From: Planctomycetales bacterium
Lineage (GTDB): Bacteria; 4484-113
Direction: 5' to 3'
DNA: 64,000 nucleotides
NCBI GenBank assembly: GCA_030606285.1
Contig: JAUWGS010000007.1
Span: forward strand, 41,314 to 105,313
How positions within the stretch are numbered: the first letter of the stretch is position 1; each line of letters begins with the position of its first letter. Position numbers and translations under genes: made by a program. The notes under the pieces were generated by a model, which worked only from the letters and a program-made list of their open reading frames with translations, did not search any database and was not told where the DNA came from. Below are positions 9,434 through 17,417 of this stretch, in pieces.

Positions 9434-9437
9434 GCGC

Positions 9438-10535
9438 ATGCCGCGCCCCGGCACCGGTCCTGAAAGCACTAATGAGGAGCGTTTCGCCTCCCCCCAGCAG
9501 CGCGAATTCTCCGCATTCACCGCAAAGCGTCCTGCTTCACTTGACGCGTTTGTAGGGCAGAAAGGCCCGGTAGCGAATATCCGCGTGATGCTAAGTGCCG
9601 CGCAGAAACGGGGCGCGGCCCTTGAGCACGTCCTTTTTGCCGGCCCGCCCGGACTCGGCAAGACGACGCTGGCGAACATCATCGCCCGCGAACTGGGCGT
9701 GAGCCTTACATCCACCACCGGCCCGCTGCTGGAGCGCCCCGGCGACCTGCTCGCCATCCTGACGAGCCTGCAGGAGCGGCAGGTGTTCTTCATTGACGAG
9801 ATCCACCGGCTCAACCGCGCGGTGGAGGAAACGCTGTATTCCGCGATGGAGCAATACAAGGTTGACGTAATTATCGGGAAGGGGCCGGGTGCCAAGACGA
9901 TACCGCTCAACCTGAGCCCGTTTACGCTAATCGGCGCGACGACCCGCAGCGGGCTGCTCACCGCACCGCTGCGCGACCGCTTTGGCGCGCTGTTTCACTT
10001 AAGCTTCTACGCGCCGGAGGAGCTTGCACGTATCATCGGGCGCAAGGCGCTGGAGCACAACATCAAAATAAACGACGAGTGCCTGCTATCCATCGCCCGC
10101 AAGTCGCGCGGGACGCCGCGCGTGGCGCTGCGGCTATTCAAACGCGTGTGGGATTTCGCAATCGTCGCCGGTGATACGGAGGTCACGTCGAAGCTGGCTG
10201 AAGAATCCCTGGAGCGCTTAGGCATCTCCGACGAGGGCTTAGATGAGATGGACCGCCGAATCCTGATGCTCATCCTCAAGAATTTCAACGGAGGGCCTGT
10301 GGGCATCTCCACCATCGCCGCCGTGCTCAACGAGGAGCGCGACACCATCGAGGACGTCTACGAGCCGTACCTGATGAAGGCGGGATTCCTCGAGAAGACT
10401 TCGCGCGGGCGGTGCGTGACGCAGAAGGCGTACGATTACTTCAAAGTGCCTTACACGCCGGACAGGTTCCGGCCCGGGCCTGCTGTGCCGCTATTCGAGG
10501 AAACCGAGGGAAGCGAAAAGGAAGAGCCAGCCTAG
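9438..10535 (+). CDS. ruvB: Holliday junction branch migration helicase RuvB
   Basis: This 365-residue AAA+ motor drives branch migration with RuvA. It shows Walker A GPPGLGKTT, Walker B FFIDEIHRL, sensor I GATTRSGLLTAPLRDRFG with the arginine finger, and the C-terminal winged-helix domain (GISTIAAVLNEERDTIED, then RGRCVTQKAYDYF). It has a short extra N-terminus and an acidic C-terminal tail. ruvA and ruvC are not in the window. It begins four bases after the def stop from its own leaderless promoter. Its end overlaps the end of mazG by four bases, the two stops sharing CTAG. Confidence 0.97.
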   Translation: MPRPGTGPESTNEERFASPQQREFSAFTAKRPASLDAFVGQKGPVANIRVMLSAAQKRGAALEHVLFAGPPGLGKTTLANIIARELGVSLTSTTGPLLERPGDLLAILTSLQERQVFFIDEIHRLNRAVEETLYSAMEQYKVDVIIGKGPGAKTIPLNLSPFTLIGATTRSGLLTAPLRDRFGALFHLSFYAPEELARIIGRKALEHNIKINDECLLSIARKSRGTPRVALRLFKRVWDFAIVAGDTEVTSKLAEESLERLGISDEGLDEMDRRILMLILKNFNGGPVGISTIAAVLNEERDTIEDVYEPYLMKAGFLEKTSRGRCVTQKAYDYFKVPYTPDRFRPGPAVPLFEETEGSEKEEPA

Positions 10536-11164
10536 CCATTGCCGCCAGCCTTCTCCTCTCGCTTGATGGCTTCCCAGTTGTCCAGCACATCTTCGGCCGA
10601 CGGCGCATCCACCGTGCCGAAAACATGGGGGTGCCGGCGTATAAGCTTATCGCAGATGCCGTCAATGACATCCTCTAAGCTGAAGTAGCCCAGCTCCTCG
10701 CCCAGTACGCCCTGGAAGACCGGCTGCAATAGCAAATCACCAAGTTCTGTCACCAATTCACGCTGCGCGCTTTCCCATTGCGCTGCCAGTTCCTCCGGCA
10801 ATTCGCCTTCACCCAGTGGCGCGCCGGAGGCGGATGTGGCCTGGTCGAACCTCTCATGCGCGGGATGATGCGCGTGGGTGCGGCCTTTTTCACTGTGCCC
10901 GGTGCTGAAATCCTCCGGCGGTGACGGCTCGGCGGGCGGCAGGCCACGATGCTCGCGGATGCGCGCTTCCACAACGACTAGCCGGTCAATTGCGGCGACG
11001 ACTTCCGCCGACTCTTCTGTGACATACTGCCGCAGCGACGCCAGCGTCTGCTCCTTATCCCAGGGGCAACCGTCGGGCGCAAGCAACCGCCGCATAATTC
11101 CCGCAAGGCGCGCAAACGCACTCCCGGCATCGTCGTCAGGCTGGGGCGAAATATCGTCCGTCAC
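10532..11164 (-). CDS. mazG: MazG-type nucleotide pyrophosphohydrolase with insertion
   Basis: This 210-residue protein is a MazG-family NTP pyrophosphohydrolase, an enzyme class that hydrolyses NTPs to NMP and pyrophosphate. The substrate helix CPWDKEQTLASLRQYVTEE carries the first Glu residues, and ELVTELGDLLLQPVFQ carries the E-x-x-D pair; KLIRRHPHVFG closes the domain. Between the two helical motifs sits a roughly 60-residue low-complexity insertion with a His-rich part (THAHHPAHERF), not seen in typical MazG. The start is GTG 11164, exactly at the predicted +1 of a TAGAAT promoter. It converges with ruvB. Confidence 0.9.
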   Translation of the reverse strand: MTDDISPQPDDDAGSAFARLAGIMRRLLAPDGCPWDKEQTLASLRQYVTEESAEVVAAIDRLVVVEARIREHRGLPPAEPSPPEDFSTGHSEKGRTHAHHPAHERFDQATSASGAPLGEGELPEELAAQWESAQRELVTELGDLLLQPVFQGVLGEELGYFSLEDVIDGICDKLIRRHPHVFGTVDAPSAEDVLDNWEAIKREEKAGGNG

Positions 11165-11170
11165 GTCGCG

Positions 11171-11176
11171 ATTCTA
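11171..11176 (-). promoter_or_regulatory. -10 element TAGAAT for mazG
   Basis: On the minus strand TAGAAT is followed by six bases and then GTG 11164, so +1 falls on the first base of the start codon. Confidence 0.55.
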
Positions 11177-11334
11177 CCACCGTTGGTACAACCCGCCGCC
11201 GAAGCGACGACCATACGGATTTCCACAGCCTCCTACTGCGTAGCCTTCTCCTTCAGGCCCATCAGCTCGGGCAAATTGACTTTGCGTAAGCGAGTTGGTA
11301 GACTGATTTCCGCGAAAGAAGGGGGCAATTACCG

Positions 11335-12258
11335 ATGATTACAAGATATATCCCGTTTGCCATAGTGCTAGTTATTGCGCTCGTCGCAAACGCCTGCGGC
11401 GGGGGAGGCGGCGACGGAGCGCCTCTGCCGGGCGGCGCGGAGCATACCCAGCAGGTGACGGTGGAGCCCGACGGCGACTCCACAATCACTCTTGAGAGCG
11501 GCGCGCGCGTCCACTTCCCGGCCGGCTGCTTTAACGTCCCGACAATCATCGTGTTTTCCGACACGATTGTGGGGCCGGAGCGCGAAGCCGACACCTATCC
11601 CGCGGGCACGCCGGGGCTGGTCTCATATCTCACCATCAACAATCCCGCGACCGAAGACAACCAGTTCCAGCGCGACATCACTGTCACGTTCAACATCCGC
11701 GTGACGGACCTTACGGACGGCATGGAGTACTGGGTCTACCGCTACGACGACCTGGAGGGGCAGTGGGTCCGCTTCGCGAGCGCCATCGCTACGGTGACTT
11801 CCGAGGGCACGCTTGCGACCGCGACGCTGCCGACAATCGGCATTGCCTATTACGTCGGCTCCATCGGGCTGTTTGACGGGCTGCTCGCTGACGGCGGCGA
11901 TCTGCCCGGCGACGCGGCAGGCATCGTCACCGGCATCATCACCGACGCGGTTTCCGGCGATCCGGTTGAGGGCGTTGACGTAATGCTGTATCTGGTTGAC
12001 GGCGGCGAGACACTAGCCCACGACTTTCTAAACGGCGAGGCCGATCCGGACAATCCCAACAACCACAACCTCACGTACACGCGCGTCGACGGGCGCTACG
12101 AGCTCCAGTTCGCCGAATCCGACATCGGCGCGGGGATGGTTTATGTGTTGCGCCTGGCGCAGATATGCGGCGATTACGTGGAGACCGAGACCGGGACATT
12201 CACGGTGAGCGAAGGCGTGAACCCGGACAAGGACCTCGTGGTCACTCCGGCGGAGTAG
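11335..12258 (+). CDS. Lipoprotein with ZU5-like and carboxypeptidase-regulatory-like domains
   Basis: This 307-residue protein has a signal peptide with lipobox VANAC followed by a glycine run. Residues about 40-170 resemble a ZU5-type beta domain (TITLESGARVHFPAGCF, then DITVTFNIRVTDL). Residues about 200-305 resemble a carboxypeptidase-regulatory-like or CNA-B fold (GIVTGIITDAVSGDPVEGV, then RVDGRYELQF). Such proteins are usually surface-attached and bind other proteins or carbohydrate; the ligand is unknown. A purine-rich site (GAAGGGGG) precedes ATG 11335 by nine bases, so unlike its neighbours it has an ordinary leader. Confidence 0.6.
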   Translation: MITRYIPFAIVLVIALVANACGGGGGDGAPLPGGAEHTQQVTVEPDGDSTITLESGARVHFPAGCFNVPTIIVFSDTIVGPEREADTYPAGTPGLVSYLTINNPATEDNQFQRDITVTFNIRVTDLTDGMEYWVYRYDDLEGQWVRFASAIATVTSEGTLATATLPTIGIAYYVGSIGLFDGLLADGGDLPGDAAGIVTGIITDAVSGDPVEGVDVMLYLVDGGETLAHDFLNGEADPDNPNNHNLTYTRVDGRYELQFAESDIGAGMVYVLRLAQICGDYVETETGTFTVSEGVNPDKDLVVTPAE

Positions 12259-12287
12259 GGAGAAGCACGGTAAGCGGTAAGAGAGCG

Positions 12288-12374
12288 ATGGTCGCTGCGG
12301 CGGTGAAGCCGGATATTGCGGCGCACATCGCGCAGGTGGTGCGCGAGCTGACGAAGGACGCAGAAATGCGGTAA
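12288..12374 (+). CDS. Possible 28-residue ORF
   Basis: ATG 12288 opens a short frame (MVAAAVKPDIAAHIAQVV, then RELTKDAEMR) predicted to form one amphipathic helix. AAGAGAG just upstream is a weak ribosome site. It could be a remnant rather than a gene. Confidence 0.25.
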   Translation: MVAAAVKPDIAAHIAQVVRELTKDAEMR

Positions 12375-12399
12375 ACACTGCTGTAGAGGAGTTACTCTA

Positions 12400-13104
12400 A
12401 TGACAAAAGCATCAGGAAGCATTAGCGTTTCGGGCATGGTGATCGCGATTCTGGCGCTTATCGGAGTCCTGACTGCCATGGGTGCTGAATCCGAGCGCGA
12501 TTCGCAGCAGGAGGATTCGGCCTTCGCCAATGAAGTATCAAGGGTCGTTGCTGACATTTCGGAGCTTTGGGGAGAAGACGTGTCTCTGCCAGAACTTCCA
12601 ACTAGTGCGCTATCTGCTGAGAGTGTAACTATCTCTGGATACACACTGCTATTGAAGTCCACCCACGGCGACGATAAGCCATTTCGTGATCCCAAGCACG
12701 GAATGACAACTTTGAGATTCGCAAGATGGTCGGATGGTCGGATTTCGTTTAAAGTTTTGGCGCGAACAAGCCCGCCTGAATCGGAGACCAGCGTATTGCT
12801 TTCTCCGGCTATAGGAATACTGGACGGAGAGTACGTAAACAAGGCGCGTGCGAACGAAGGAGTTGACTCTGTAAACTTCGGCAGTTTCACTCTCGGAATA
12901 ACCTCGCCGTCCGAGGTGCAAACGGTGCTAGGAGAGCCCGATGAGGTTAAGGCCCGGGAGTCGCCTCGAGGCGCTTTTAGGACTGTGCTGACGTATGATT
13001 ACACAAAAAAGGCGAAAGGATATGTGGGTTTAACAAGACTGACCTACTTCTTCGACGTTGCTGGGAAGCTCGTTCTCGCTCACATCTATTTCGACTGGCC
13101 ATAG
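12400..13104 (+). CDS. Membrane-anchored exported protein of unknown function
   Basis: This 234-residue protein has GAGGAG eight bases before ATG 12400. A hydrophobic N-terminal segment (SGMVIAILALIGVLTAMGA) should anchor or export it. The rest is a mixed alpha/beta extracytoplasmic domain; the segment FGSFTLGITSPSEVQTVLGE resembles small bacterial domains of the SmpA/BamE-like shape (short helix then strands, ending FFDVAGKLVLAHIYF), but this is only a suggestion. No enzyme motif is visible. A hairpin at 13113 follows the stop. Confidence 0.55.
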   Translation: MTKASGSISVSGMVIAILALIGVLTAMGAESERDSQQEDSAFANEVSRVVADISELWGEDVSLPELPTSALSAESVTISGYTLLLKSTHGDDKPFRDPKHGMTTLRFARWSDGRISFKVLARTSPPESETSVLLSPAIGILDGEYVNKARANEGVDSVNFGSFTLGITSPSEVQTVLGEPDEVKARESPRGAFRTVLTYDYTKKAKGYVGLTRLTYFFDVAGKLVLAHIYFDWP

Positions 13105-13112
13105 AGGATATG

Positions 13113-13145
13113 GGTGTTGCACTGGCCAACTGCGGGTGCAACACC
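13113..13145 (+). terminator. Hairpin after the exported-protein gene
   Basis: GGTGTTGCAC (13113-13122) pairs perfectly with GTGCAACACC (13136-13145) across a 13-base loop. There is no T run, so a terminator role is only possible. The rest of 13146-13336 holds a short TCGTCAG tandem and nothing else. Confidence 0.4.
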
Positions 13146-13336
13146 ACGGGCGAGTGTCGCAGATGAAGTTTGAGGACATGACCAATCCCTATCCGGGAAG
13201 GACAGTCTCGATGGACTGAAGAGAGTATGCTCCTAACCACACTACAGCTCTCGGTGGACCGGCCACATCTGGGCCGGGTCGAGGTCGCGGCGGGCTTCGC
13301 AGTCCTCAGTCATCAGTCGTCAGTCGTCAGATAAGA

Positions 13337-13456
13337 GGAAGGCGGGGCGCGGAGACCCCGCCCTACAGGGGGATCCCCCAATTAAGAGCCGGGCTGGTGA
13401 GCCCGGCGTACTCACATGGAGCGGAAGGCGGCGGTCATAAATGACCGCCCTACAGC
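13337..13456 (+). repeat. Cluster of three palindromic repeats
   Basis: Three imperfect palindromes stand in a row: 13337-13370 (AAGGCGGGG to CCCCGCCCTACAGGG), 13388-13407 (GCCGGGCT, loop GGTG, AGCCCGGC) and 13423-13456 (AAGGCGGCGGTC to GACCGCCCTACAG). The shared ends AAGGCGG and CCGCCCTACAG also border the element at 8761-8853. They look like REP-type dispersed repeats. Confidence 0.65.
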
Positions 13457-13457
13457 G

Positions 13458-14447
13458 CTACTCTGAAGACGGCTCGTTGAGGGCGGCTGAGAGGTCGGAC
13501 ATTTCTACGCCGATCTGCTTTGCCGCTTCCAGCACCCGCTCGTTGCGGTAGAACTCGCCGAAGCAGATGCGGCGGATGCCCGCGTTCGCCAGCACCTTGA
13601 AGCACTCCCAGCAGGGGCTTGCGGTTACGTAGAGCGTCGAACCGTTGATGTTCACGCCGTTTTTCGCCGCCTGCGCGATGGCGTTCATCTCCGCGTGGAT
13701 GGTGCGCACGCAGTGGCCGTTTTCAATCATATGGCCCACATCGTCGCAGTGCGGCGTGCCGGAGATGGAGCCGTTGTATCCCGTGCTGAGGATAACCCGG
13801 TCGCGCACCAGCACCGCGCCGCAGCGCTTGCGGTCGCAGGTTGAGCGGCTTCCGACCTGCCGCGCAATCTGCATGAAGTACTCGTCCCAGCTCAGGCGGC
13901 GGCGCCTGCCCGTGTCGCCCACAGCGGCGCTTACATTTTCGTGCAGATCCTCGATGCTCCCGTCGTTTGTGATCACCGCGTCTGCGGCGTCGCGCAGCTC
14001 GTCTAGGTTCTGCTTCCCTTCGCCGCCATTGAACTCCCGCCGCTCAAGCTCGATGAACTCGTCAAGCGTCAGGCCCTCGCCGACGCGTCCCCGGCTCTTC
14101 ACGCGCGCAAAGCGCACTTCGACCGGCGCGTCGATGAACAAAAGCTTGAAGCCGTCGGTGGTTCTCACGGGCTCGAGCTCGCCCAGATTGCGCACGCTGG
14201 AGATGACGATGTTGAGCGCGCCCTGCGCTTCCTTGAGCACGCGGTTGGTGAGATACGCTTCGCCGTGCTCGGTGCGCAGCATATTGCCCAGCTCCTGCAG
14301 CACTTCGCGCGTGGGGTCCTGGTTGCGCGAGCGGGCGATGTCGCGCAGTACGTCGCTGAGCGAATAATGCGCGAATCCCTTCTCCTCGAAGTAGCGGGCG
14401 GCTTCGTCCTTGCCCGCGCCGTTTGTCCCCGCGATGGCGATAATCAC
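13458..14447 (-). CDS. P-loop kinase-like domain fused to dCMP/cytidine deaminase
   Basis: This 329-residue protein joins two domains. Residues 1-185 form a nucleotide- or dephospho-CoA-kinase-like P-loop domain (IAIAGTNGAGKDEAARYFE, YSLSDVLRDIAR, VISSVRNLGE). Residues about 195-320 form a deoxycytidylate-deaminase-type zinc domain with HAEMNAIAQA and SPCWECFKVL, the zinc ligands and catalytic Glu, plus STGYNGSISGTPHCDD. It should deaminate a cytosine deoxynucleotide to the uracil form. GTG 14447 has CAGGA seven bases upstream; TATAAT at 14490-14495 predicts a 36-base leader. The architecture also occurs in the AvcD anti-phage deaminases, which are longer, so both housekeeping and defence roles are possible. 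Confidence 0.88.
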   Translation of the reverse strand: MIIAIAGTNGAGKDEAARYFEEKGFAHYSLSDVLRDIARSRNQDPTREVLQELGNMLRTEHGEAYLTNRVLKEAQGALNIVISSVRNLGELEPVRTTDGFKLLFIDAPVEVRFARVKSRGRVGEGLTLDEFIELERREFNGGEGKQNLDELRDAADAVITNDGSIEDLHENVSAAVGDTGRRRRLSWDEYFMQIARQVGSRSTCDRKRCGAVLVRDRVILSTGYNGSISGTPHCDDVGHMIENGHCVRTIHAEMNAIAQAAKNGVNINGSTLYVTASPCWECFKVLANAGIRRICFGEFYRNERVLEAAKQIGVEMSDLSAALNEPSSE

Positions 14448-14534
14448 AGCTTAATCCTGCGGCGCGCCGCGTGTGCAGCGTCCACTCGCATTATAGAGGA
14501 ATCTCTGCGTTATTGAAGGTGGTCGAGGGGTCTT

Positions 14535-15155
14535 TTAGCCAGAATCGGCGCTCGCGTCGCTTTCTTTAGCGCCATAAGCGGCGTGCAGACGCTCGGCGTA
14601 TTTTTTGCGGTCACCCAGCCAGTAGGGTTCGGCAAGCCCTTCGCGCAGCATCCATTCGTTGACGAAAAGCGGCTCGCTGCCATCGCCGTCCTCCAGCCAG
14701 ACGTACGCGAGAAGCCTTCCGTAGCGGTCCACCTGCTGGCCCTCGAATTCCAACGTCAGTGTCCCGCCGAAAAGCAGTTCTTCCAGGCGCTGCTGCGATT
14801 CCTGGGCTGCGGGATCGTCGGTGGCTTCCCATTCGGTCGTGAGGCGGTCGCGCTCGGTTTTCGTGACCTTGCGGTAAAGCTCGCCCGCGTCCACGCCCAG
14901 AAGCTGCACGCGCTCTTCTTCGCCGTCAATTCTGACCGCGAGCGTGTCGCCGTCAACTGCACGCACGAACTGCGCCTGCACGGTTGCGGGATAAGGCTTG
15001 CGCTTGACCTCCGGCACGACCTGCCTGCTGCTTGAGCCGATGCGGTAGATGAGAAACGGCATGGCGACGATGATGACGAATGCGATGAGCTTCACCGCCA
15101 TCGGCCACCGCGACGGCTTTTCGGATTTGCCCGGCTTTTTCCCCTCGGCGGGCAT
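14535..15155 (-). CDS. Membrane-anchored staphylococcal-nuclease-like protein
   Basis: This 206-residue protein has a lysine-rich start, one membrane segment (LIAFVIIVAMPFLIY) and an outer SNase-type OB domain. Family landmarks are AVDGDTLAV (metal Asp), LLGVDAGE (Asp and the general-base Glu) and DRYGRLLAYVW (second catalytic Arg). The first catalytic Arg, expected before LLGVD, is Gln (VQLLG, near residue 81), so activity may be reduced. The domain holds a roughly 30-residue insertion rich in acidic residues. The start ATG 15155 is exactly at +1 of a TACAAT promoter (15162-15167). Confidence 0.85.
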   Translation of the reverse strand: MPAEGKKPGKSEKPSRWPMAVKLIAFVIIVAMPFLIYRIGSSSRQVVPEVKRKPYPATVQAQFVRAVDGDTLAVRIDGEEERVQLLGVDAGELYRKVTKTERDRLTTEWEATDDPAAQESQQRLEELLFGGTLTLEFEGQQVDRYGRLLAYVWLEDGDGSEPLFVNEWMLREGLAEPYWLGDRKKYAERLHAAYGAKESDASADSG

Positions 15156-15161
15156 GCGGCT

Positions 15162-15167
15162 ATTGTA
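15162..15167 (-). promoter_or_regulatory. -10 element TACAAT for the SNase-like gene
   Basis: On the minus strand TACAAT is followed by six bases and ATG 15155, giving a leaderless transcript. Confidence 0.55.
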
Positions 15168-15270
15168 GGCGATGAGCGGGTGAGCGCAAGCTGGGAGTAA
15201 GTTTAGTTATACGAGTCTGCAAACTGCGCGTTACTAGGATTCGCTAGATCCTCAAACTACATCTGCCTGG

Positions 15271-16347
15271 TCATTTCGGTTCAATGAGTAATAGCTCATT
15301 TGCGATACCGTCATAGAGGACAATGGGCCCCGAAGATGCAGCTGTGGGCACCGTGTGCTCAAGGTCGGTAGGCGTTGGCAGTCCTGCTAACCTGTAAAGC
15401 CAGTAGTAGATACTAGGGGCATCTCGGTCGAAATCTCTGTACCACCACACGTGGCCGTTTGAGCTAATCCCGAGCCAGTCCCCCCACTTCTTGGCCCTGA
15501 GTATAGGGAAATAGTACACATCGCGAAAGCCAACACTGAATCTATCCCTAACCCCAAACAGCCAACCAAACCCACGTCCGACGAGCCCGTCGCCAATTGA
15601 CGATCTCAGTTTCTTACGAGCAGACTCGTCTACTGCTATCTCCCAAGTAATTGGATCTACCAACACCAAGCTTTCGTCTTTAAGGTAGGCTATGTAGCGC
15701 TCCCCAAATACTATCGATAGCATGCTTGTTCCGTGTAGTCTCTCACCTATAGGTAGCGTCTGATCCTTCTCAATGAAAGAGCCGTTCTTAAGGCTGTATC
15801 CACGGATTTCCGTAAGAGAGGATCGCATTAGCAGCAGGCTTTGCGTGGCGTTATCAAATATCGCGCGCTGCCCTTCAAGGTGCGGTATCTCGCGGGCTAT
15901 AATGGCTTCACCCTTTGGCGATAGGAGAACTAAATAGGCTTTGCCAATTCTCTCGTCATCTAAGGGTTGGGCATAGTAGCAGAAGCCAAGACCACTTGTA
16001 TAGTGAAGTGCACTGTCCGCTATAGCTGGGCAAGGAACTTCACTCAGCAGCGGTTTAGCTGATGCTATGAGCCTCCCGGAGTAGTCGTACGCTAGGAGAC
16101 TGAAAGCGTCACTAGGGCCATAATCTGCAACGCTGCAATACGTGGAATAAATAACAACGCTATCCCGCTCTGGACATATCGCAATGAGATGTTTAGTCGG
16201 TCTTGGTGAGTCTGCATCGAGCTTAACGCGGGTAAGACGGAAGTCCTTCTTGCAGGCGCGTACGGCAGCCAGTGCCCCGATGACGAGTAATGCCACGGCA
16301 ATAATCGCAATCAGTATTATCCAGAACTTTCTACTCATCTGCGACAT
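15271..16347 (-). CDS. Membrane-anchored protein with possible beta-propeller
   Basis: This 358-residue protein has an N-terminal membrane anchor (FWIILIAIIAVALLVIGAL) and then a long beta-rich outer domain. Recurring strand patterns such as LLAYDYSGRLIAS, YLVLLSPKGEAII and ERYIAYLKDESLVLVDP suggest a propeller-like fold, but no family repeat is clear. Base composition is visibly more AT-rich than the neighbouring FHA gene. The gene begins 18 bases after the FHA stop, so they are likely cotranscribed. Function is unknown. Confidence 0.55.
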   Translation of the reverse strand: MSQMSRKFWIILIAIIAVALLVIGALAAVRACKKDFRLTRVKLDADSPRPTKHLIAICPERDSVVIYSTYCSVADYGPSDAFSLLAYDYSGRLIASAKPLLSEVPCPAIADSALHYTSGLGFCYYAQPLDDERIGKAYLVLLSPKGEAIIAREIPHLEGQRAIFDNATQSLLLMRSSLTEIRGYSLKNGSFIEKDQTLPIGERLHGTSMLSIVFGERYIAYLKDESLVLVDPITWEIAVDESARKKLRSSIGDGLVGRGFGWLFGVRDRFSVGFRDVYYFPILRAKKWGDWLGISSNGHVWWYRDFDRDAPSIYYWLYRLAGLPTPTDLEHTVPTAASSGPIVLYDGIANELLLIEPK

Positions 16348-16365
16348 ACGATCCGCCGCCGTAGC

Positions 16366-17361
16366 CTAATCGCTTTCAGGTTCAGGCTCGTCGGCATCAT
16401 TGACTGCCTCCTCCGGTTCTTCCGGCGTGGGTTCTTCTTCATCGGGTGCGGGTTCGGGTTCTTCGGCGGGGGGGTCTACGCGCTCCATCGGGGCGATGAC
16501 CTCGACGATGAACTTGGTCTGGCCGGCCTTTATCTCGTCGCTGACGGCAAGCTCCATCCATTCATTCGCCGCAACCTTTTCGCCGTTTACGAACGTGCCG
16601 TTGGTCGAGCCGAGGTCTTTGAGCTCAAGGTAGTCCAGGTCCACGTCCAGTACCAGGTGAGTGGCGCTCATATACCCGTCCTGGGGGAAAGCGAGGTCGT
16701 TGCGGTCGGTCTTGCGGCCGATGCGCACCTCGCCAAAGTTGAGCCGGTGCTGCTCGTCGCCCACCTTGAGGGCCCACGGGCTGTCCACTTCGGTAACGTC
16801 TATGGATGTCGGTTCGAGGGGCGGAGCTTCGGCTTTCTCCTCGGACGGTTCGACTACGGCAGGCTCCTCCTCTTCCGAAACTTCCGGCGCTTCGAGCCAG
16901 CGCAGTTCGATAAGCAGTTCACCGGCTTTCAGCTCAGTGTCCGCGCTGACTTCGTGCTCTGTGTTTGGCTCCAACCGCTCACCGTCCACGAACGTGCCGT
17001 TGGTGGAGCCTAAGTCGGTTACGAAGAGCTTGCGTTCGCGCACTGCGAGCTTCATATGGCTGCGCGAGAGGTAGGGGTTGCTCACGACGATGTCGCCTTC
17101 GCTGCGGCCGAGAACGTGCTCGCCCTCGGAAAGCCCGAAGGTCTCGTCAGCCACCGTGATTTCAATCACGGCATCGCCCGCGGCTTTCGGCGCGCCGGTT
17201 TCGGCATCCGCCTCCAGGCTGCCGACCTCGTAGCCGCATTCCGCGCAGTATTTTTCACCTGCGCCGATGCTTGCGCCGCAGTAGGGGCATTCTGTCTCTC
17301 CCTGCGCCGGTTGCTCCGGTGTCAGGGCTTTAGTTTCTTCAGCCTCTTGTGACTTATCCAT
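16366..17361 (-). CDS. Zinc-ribbon protein with two FHA domains
   Basis: This 331-residue protein begins with a short acidic leader, then a zinc ribbon (CPYCGASIG and YCAECGYE, about residues 22-45), then two forkhead-associated domains. FHA1 has HVLGRSEGD, SRSHM and DLGSTNGTFVDG; FHA2 has VRIGRKTDRND, SATHL and DLGSTNGTFVNG. FHA domains bind phosphothreonine peptides, so a partner Ser/Thr kinase is expected, though none lies in the window. FHA2 has THL where the canonical SxxH His is kept but spacing differs. The C-terminus is a Pro/Glu-rich tail. GAGGAGAT precedes ATG 17361. Confidence 0.88.
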   Translation of the reverse strand: MDKSQEAEETKALTPEQPAQGETECPYCGASIGAGEKYCAECGYEVGSLEADAETGAPKAAGDAVIEITVADETFGLSEGEHVLGRSEGDIVVSNPYLSRSHMKLAVRERKLFVTDLGSTNGTFVDGERLEPNTEHEVSADTELKAGELLIELRWLEAPEVSEEEEPAVVEPSEEKAEAPPLEPTSIDVTEVDSPWALKVGDEQHRLNFGEVRIGRKTDRNDLAFPQDGYMSATHLVLDVDLDYLELKDLGSTNGTFVNGEKVAANEWMELAVSDEIKAGQTKFIVEVIAPMERVDPPAEEPEPAPDEEEPTPEEPEEAVNDADEPEPESD

Positions 17362-17417
17362 TGGATCTCCTCACCGCGTATCAGCGGAATTCGCCGGTTC
17401 CGGAAGACACCTAAATT

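Noticed and set aside
13300..13336. TCGTCAG short tandem that could suggest a CRISPR array
   Set aside because: Units are only seven bases with no spacers; no CRISPR array or cas gene occurs in the window.
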